Source of the DNA: Hyphomicrobium sp.
GTDB taxonomy: Bacteria > Pseudomonadota > Alphaproteobacteria > Rhizobiales > Hyphomicrobiaceae
Direction of reading: 5' to 3'
NCBI RefSeq assembly: GCF_020852195.1
Contig: NZ_JADZBI010000043.1
Span: forward strand, 1-43,318
Length of the DNA stretch: 43,318 nt
The translations under genes were made by a program, and so were the position numbers. Positions 39,340 through 43,318 of this stretch are shown piece after piece. Numbering within the stretch: position 1 is the stretch's first letter; the number at the start of each line of letters is the position of its first letter. The notes under the pieces are model-generated. The model had not been told where the DNA came from. It did no database searches and saw nothing but the letters and a program-made list of their open reading frames with translations.

Positions 39340-40539
39340 CTAAGCGGCCGAGCTGATGCTCGGATCTCTTGCGAGATTTAGACCCGTGCGAAAGCAAAAT
39401 CCGGCATGGAAGCTCCGCACGGCTTGAGCGGCAGTGGCTTCCAGCAGGCGTTCCGCGTTCTGCATGGACTGCGCCAGGCTCATCGGGCCTTGAGCAATGC
39501 AGAAGCAGGCCGAAACGCCGACAGCGTGCAGCGCCTCGACGCCGTCTCCGATGCTGCCGGCCAGGAGGATGACCGGAATACCGAGCGCGCGCGCGCGGGA
39601 GGCAACCTCGGCCGGAATCTTCCCGCGCGCGCTCTGCGCATCGACACCGCCCTCGGCTGTGATGAGAAGGTCGGCTCCTGCCAACTTCTCATCGAAGGGG
39701 AGGTAGCGCCGCACCACTTCGAACCGCGGGATGAGTGTCGCACCACAAAGGCCCGCCAGCGCGGCGCCGATGCCCCCGGAGGCACCAGCTCCCGGCAAGG
39801 CGGCAACATCCCGGCCCGTGGCCTCATATACGCGCCGCGCAAACACGCACAGCGTATCGTCCAACTGCTCGACCAGCTCTGGGGATGCGCCCTTCTGCGG
39901 CCCATAGATCCGCGAGACGCCTCGCGGTCCAGTGAGCACGTTCTTCCAGTTGACTGCGACCTCGATCTCGCATGCAGCGAGCCTCGGGTCGAGATCCGAG
40001 ACATCGATCCGGGCCAGTTTCCTGAGTGGCAAGGCGCCCTCGCCAAGCTCATGGCCATCGTGATCGAGAAGACGGGCGCCGAGCATGCGCACAAGTCCCG
40101 CACCGCCATCGTTGACGCCGCTGTCGCCGCAGCCGACGAGAATTCGCCTCGCCCCCAAGTCGAGCGCTTGGCGGATGAGCCGCCCGACGCCAGCGCTAGA
40201 AGCGCGTGCGAGGTCGCGTTCGGCCGGCGCGACGAGTAGCAAGCCCGCCGCAGCCGCGATCTCGATAACCGCCGTCGACTTCGTTGCTTGTCCGAGCAAC
40301 CCGATCTCCGCCTCGATCGCCCGCCCGAGCGGATCCGTGGTCTGCACGCGGTGCAGCAATCCGTTGGTCGTTTTGACGAGAGCGCGCGTGAACCCTTCCC
40401 CTCCGTCCATGAGCGGCAACACGTCGATGCGCGCAGAGGGAAGCGCGCGGGCCGCTCCGCGCGCGATCGCGGCGGCCACGCGGGGTGCGTCGAGACCTTC
40501 CTTGAAACCGCTCGGCGCAACGAGAATGTTGAGTGCCAT
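39340..40539 (-). CDS. Glycerate kinase (GarK/GlxK type)
   Basis: This cytoplasmic kinase phosphorylates glycerate with ATP, feeding it into central metabolism. The 399-aa protein (family length about 380) contains LMDGGEGFTRALVKTTNG (DGGEG motif), VIEIAAAAGLLLVAP, ILVGCGDSGVNDGGAGLVRM, YGPQKGASPELVEQLD, LPGAGASGGIGAALAGL and ADLLITAEGGVDAQSARGKI. The usual APDSFK near the N-terminus reads APSGFKEG, so the conserved Asp there is missing; activity may still be normal in this subgroup. It ends the operon downstream of the permease gene, after a 27-base gap, suggesting uptake and use of glycerate or a related acid. Confidence 0.92.
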   Translation of the reverse strand: MALNILVAPSGFKEGLDAPRVAAAIARGAARALPSARIDVLPLMDGGEGFTRALVKTTNGLLHRVQTTDPLGRAIEAEIGLLGQATKSTAVIEIAAAAGLLLVAPAERDLARASSAGVGRLIRQALDLGARRILVGCGDSGVNDGGAGLVRMLGARLLDHDGHELGEGALPLRKLARIDVSDLDPRLAACEIEVAVNWKNVLTGPRGVSRIYGPQKGASPELVEQLDDTLCVFARRVYEATGRDVAALPGAGASGGIGAALAGLCGATLIPRFEVVRRYLPFDEKLAGADLLITAEGGVDAQSARGKIPAEVASRARALGIPVILLAGSIGDGVEALHAVGVSACFCIAQGPMSLAQSMQNAERLLEATAAQAVRSFHAGFCFRTGLNLARDPSISSAA

Positions 40540-40566
40540 GCCGCTCTCTCCCTGCCGGCCACCGGA

Positions 40567-42021
40567 TCAGGGATTGAACGCCGAGCCGCCCACTTCATTC
40601 CCACCGGCTGCTGAGAACATTCCGATCGCCGGCCACAGGACGAGCGCGAACCCGACGAGAATGATCCACGAGATCAAAAACAGCGGCGCCCCGAGCCGCA
40701 CGAGATCGCTGCGGAAGGATCCAGAGTCCGTGCCGCTCGCGAAGATCAACAGCGACTTCGCGCCATAAGGCGTCAACTGGCAGAACCCCGTCCCGAGCGC
40801 GATGACGAGCGCGAGCGGCACGATGTCGAAGCCGGTCTGGGACAGGGGGACCGCGATCGCGGTGATGAGGACGGATGCGCGCGCGCTGCGGGAGGGAATG
40901 ACAACATGCGCGAGCATGGAGAGGCATGCGATCAGCGCGACGGTGGCCGCTTCACTCGCCAGGACAGCATGCGGCAGGGCGGCCATGAGCCCTGCACCGA
41001 TCGTTCCGGCAGCGCCGGAGGCGACCATTGCATCGGCCAGTAGGACGGTGGAGACAAGAAGCACGAGGAGCTTCCAGTCGATCGCTCTGCCCATGTCGCC
41101 AATGGCCAACGGTTGAAGTCGCGACGTCAGCAGGACGAGGCAAAAGGCCGAGAGGAGTCCCACCCCGGCGAGGCCAATTCCAAGCCAGCCGCTCGCCATC
41201 CACAACGCCACCGTCGCCGCAACGACCGAGAGCATTCCCACACGCACCGCGCCAAGCCGCCCATGGGTGCCGGAAGACGCGCAAATGAGCCGTCGACGCC
41301 GATCGTGGTCCAGAAAGAGTCGCATGACGAGCCACGCAGCCGCAAAGCTGGTCGCGAGTGCAACCGGCAACGCGGGCAACATCCAACCCAAGTAGCCGAT
41401 GCGTCCACCACCGGATTTCTCGATGATCTCGAGCGCCACAACATGGGCCGCAGCACCCGTCAGCACCCCGCCGGCCGACAGGAGAACGACGCTTGGAACG
41501 AGCAGGGCGAACGCACGGTCCGTGAGCTCGTCATCTACCGCTTTGGCGAGCATGCGATGGATGGGCACCAGTATGGCCGCCCGTACGGACGTCGCGGGGA
41601 AGACGAAAGCCGTGGCCATGACGAGCGCTGTAGTGCGGTAGGCGAGCGACGACACCGGCATGGAGCGCCGCAAGGCGAAGGCGCTCAGCACCTCGAAGAG
41701 CCCCGCGCGCCGTATTGCGAACGCGATGACGTAAGCCGCGATCAGCAGCCAGACGAGATCGTGGCGAGCCGCGGCCACTATCTCCCTGATCGCAATGACG
41801 TCGAGGGCTGCCAACATCAGGACTGCAAGCGCCCCGGTGATCCAGTCTTCCGACAGGGCGAGGCACCACGCCGCAAGCGCGCCCGCATAGATGACAAGGA
41901 CAAGGCGTTCCTGCACCTCCAGGCCCCGCGTCACAGACCAGGAGACCGTGAGGACAAGCGCGAACACGAGCCAAGGAACAACGCTTCGCACGGCAGCCCT
42001 ATGCGCCAGGGCCGTGGTCAT
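40567..42021 (-). CDS. SLC13/DASS-like anion permease
   Basis: This 484-aa inner-membrane protein has about 11-12 hydrophobic segments, such as SVVPWLVFALVLTVSWSVTR, LVLVIYAGALAAWCLALSED, DLVWLLIAAYVIAFAIRRAG and LVLLVSTVLLADAMVASGAA. It keeps the re-entrant-loop-type sequences VFPATSVRAAILVPIHRML and LAHVVIPSRSARASVLITAI, seen in DASS and related ion transporters. It probably imports an anion with sodium or protons; beside a glycerate kinase, a small carboxylate is a reasonable guess but is not shown by sequence. The ATG at 42021 overlaps the anti-sigma stop (ATGA). Confidence 0.8.
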   Translation of the reverse strand: MTTALAHRAAVRSVVPWLVFALVLTVSWSVTRGLEVQERLVLVIYAGALAAWCLALSEDWITGALAVLMLAALDVIAIREIVAAARHDLVWLLIAAYVIAFAIRRAGLFEVLSAFALRRSMPVSSLAYRTTALVMATAFVFPATSVRAAILVPIHRMLAKAVDDELTDRAFALLVPSVVLLSAGGVLTGAAAHVVALEIIEKSGGGRIGYLGWMLPALPVALATSFAAAWLVMRLFLDHDRRRRLICASSGTHGRLGAVRVGMLSVVAATVALWMASGWLGIGLAGVGLLSAFCLVLLTSRLQPLAIGDMGRAIDWKLLVLLVSTVLLADAMVASGAAGTIGAGLMAALPHAVLASEAATVALIACLSMLAHVVIPSRSARASVLITAIAVPLSQTGFDIVPLALVIALGTGFCQLTPYGAKSLLIFASGTDSGSFRSDLVRLGAPLFLISWIILVGFALVLWPAIGMFSAAGGNEVGGSAFNP

Positions 42022-42839
42022 TTCCAGGCTCTGTCGATGAGCTGCTGCTCTTCATCCGGTTTCACGACGTCCGTGCCGCCGAGCAGCGACACCAGCGCCT
42101 TGAGCGCTTCCTGTTCCGGTGCGCCCGCTGGGGTGTAACGCGATCCGTCGCCACTGTCCTGGTGCGCAATGGTGGCCGTGCCCTCCACGCTCCAGATCCC
42201 GGTCTCCGACGAGCGGCAAGCCACTGCCGCCATGCGCGGCACGAGGTCGGGAGCGAGCACTTCGAACTCCCGACAGATACGGGCGTTGCGGTCGCGAAAG
42301 GTGCCGGCGACCATGAGATGCTCCCTGCTATCCGACGCTCGACCGACAGGAATAGGATCGCCGGATCTCCGGGTCTCGAGAATGCTCGCAAGCTCGCTCC
42401 CGGCATCAACCGGCCCCGGCACGAGAGCCCGCGCGATGTCCGTCCGTGCGCTCGGCAACGACCAGATGAAGACAGCGGCAAAGAGAGCCGCCAGGCACGC
42501 GGCCATCGCCAGACCGAGGCGCGTGCCCGGACGCAGAAGCTCCGACCTCAACTTCGTCGGGAACACGCGGGCCGAGCGCTCGGTAGTCCCTCGGGCGGAG
42601 ACCGGATCTTTGGCGTCGCCCTGACGGCCCAGAATCATCGCCACAAGCGCCGGGGATGGCGGATCTGCGTCATCCGCATAAGCGAGCCGCACGAGCTCCC
42701 GCGTGCGTCGAAAATCCTCGAGCGCGCTTTGCTCCTCGACTGAGAGCCCCGCCTGTACACCACCCACGATTTCCGGCGCCGAGCCCAAAAGATCGCCATC
42801 GGCATAAGCCATCAACTGCTCATCGGTGAGGCGCGCCAT
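42018..42839 (-). CDS. Anti-sigma factor with one transmembrane segment
   Basis: This 273-aa protein starts MARLTDEQLMAYADGDLLGS, a common N-terminal form of anti-sigma factors, and has a transmembrane segment at about 107-127 (LGLAMAACLAALFAAVFIWS). The roughly 145-residue outer domain contains REHLMVAGTFRDRNARICRE and GIWSVEGTATIAHQDSGDG. No zinc-binding HxxxCxxC is present in the cytoplasmic part. The ATG at 42839 directly abuts the sigma-factor TAG and its stop overlaps the permease start, so sigma, anti-sigma and permease are one unit. The signal sensed is unknown. Confidence 0.85.
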   Translation of the reverse strand: MARLTDEQLMAYADGDLLGSAPEIVGGVQAGLSVEEQSALEDFRRTRELVRLAYADDADPPSPALVAMILGRQGDAKDPVSARGTTERSARVFPTKLRSELLRPGTRLGLAMAACLAALFAAVFIWSLPSARTDIARALVPGPVDAGSELASILETRRSGDPIPVGRASDSREHLMVAGTFRDRNARICREFEVLAPDLVPRMAAVACRSSETGIWSVEGTATIAHQDSGDGSRYTPAGAPEQEALKALVSLLGGTDVVKPDEEQQLIDRAWK

Positions 42840-43318
42840 CTAACCAATCCTCCCTTCGCGTGCGGCCAGGGGCCGTGGGGCCTCGATCGCGCGGGCAAGC
42901 TTGCGCCGCGCCCGTGCCAATCGGCTCATGACGGTGCCTTGCGGAACTCCAATCACCTCTGCAGCGTCCTGATAGGAAAGGCCGTCGGCAACAACGAGCA
43001 TCAGAACCTCGCGCTGCTCCTGAGGAAGCTCGGATATGGCCTCGCGCACGCGCGCCAGTTCCTGGCGTGCTATGGTTCGCTCCTCGATACGCGTATCGAC
43101 CGGAACGATCGCCACGACATCATCCGTGAAATCAGCAGGCCTGCGGCGTTGCGCCTGCCTCACGCGATCGATATGTGTCGTCTTCACGATCTGGAACATC
43201 CATCGATCGAGGCGCGTGCCTTTCTCGAACTGGTCAAGCCGCGCCAGAGCCTTCTCGCAGGCCTGCTGAAGGATGTCGTCGCCCAGATCGCGCGAGCCGG
43301 CGAGGCCCCGCGCGAAGC
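42840..43318 (-). CDS. ECF-type sigma factor (5' end cut by window edge)
   Basis: The frame is open to the right edge, so the first residues are missing; about 158 are visible. They read DLGDDILQQACEKALARLDQ, RLDRWMFQIVKTTHIDRVRQ (region 2), a linker, then VREAISELPQEQREVLMLVV and LSYQDAAEVIGVPQGTVMSR (region 4 helix-turn-helix), with a basic end. An internal ATG at 43199 would give a shorter protein lacking most of region 2 and is rejected. It is followed directly by its anti-sigma factor, and differs from the sigma factor at 36250-36813. Confidence 0.92.
   Translation of the reverse strand, partial: FARGLAGSRDLGDDILQQACEKALARLDQFEKGTRLDRWMFQIVKTTHIDRVRQAQRRRPADFTDDVVAIVPVDTRIEERTIARQELARVREAISELPQEQREVLMLVVADGLSYQDAAEVIGVPQGTVMSRLARARRKLARAIEAPRPLAAREGRIG

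Noticed and set aside
43081..43199. Short sigma factor starting at the internal ATG at 43199
   Set aside because: The same frame continues upstream to the window edge with region 2 sequence, so the gene is cut by the edge rather than starting there.

Overview
The window looks like a chromosomal segment of a high-GC alphaproteobacterium, most likely Hyphomicrobiales. This is inferred from GC-rich codon use, ECF sigma/anti-sigma pairs and the gene families present; no rRNA or other phylogenetic marker is available to confirm it. I saw no tRNA, rRNA, insertion sequence, phage gene or CRISPR array.

Region 1 (1-31361, all minus strand) is one very long surface-polysaccharide locus read from right to left. 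It starts with a winged-helix regulator and an RfaH/NusG-type antiterminator. Between that antiterminator gene and pseB lies a near-perfect copy of the enterobacterial ops element, directly preceded by a 9-bp hairpin. About 27 genes follow, nearly all joined by ATGA, GTGA or TTGA overlaps. The first block makes pseudaminic-acid-type sugars (pseB, pseA, hisH-like, hisF-like, pseH, pseC, then an aldo/keto reductase, an SpsF-type nucleotidyltransferase and a class III aminotransferase, then pseG, a formyltransferase and pseI). A second block has a DegT aminotransferase, another SpsF-type enzyme, a Gfo/Idh dehydrogenase, two GT-B-like transferases, an ABC flippase and a GNAT acyltransferase. A third block holds a dehydrogenase, a divergent NeuB fused to a cupin, a collapsed HAD phosphatase gene, two paralogous methyltransferases, a NeuA-like cytidylyltransferase, three glycosyltransferase-like genes, a methyltransferase and gmd, which runs off the left edge. 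The locus therefore appears to build a glycan with pseudaminic acid plus a second, less usual nonulosonate-like sugar, with possible amidino, formyl, acyl and methyl decoration. No recognisable Wzx or Wzy is in the window.

Region 2 (31704-39271) is a divergent pair of units. On the minus strand is a 1452-residue secreted protein with a beta-propeller-like part, four DUF11-like repeats and a Cys-rich tail. On the plus strand are an ECF sigma factor, a membrane anti-sigma factor whose outer domain resembles a subtilase propeptide, and a secreted subtilase with Cys-rich repeats of the same general type as the giant protein. The 187-bp gap between the two units carries repeated TGAACCG motifs facing both ways. 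Together these suggest a protease-linked envelope signalling and surface-protein system.

Region 3 (39340-43318, minus strand) is a second ECF sigma factor (cut by the right edge), its anti-sigma factor, an SLC13-like anion permease and a glycerate kinase. The layout suggests a regulated carboxylate uptake or use operon.
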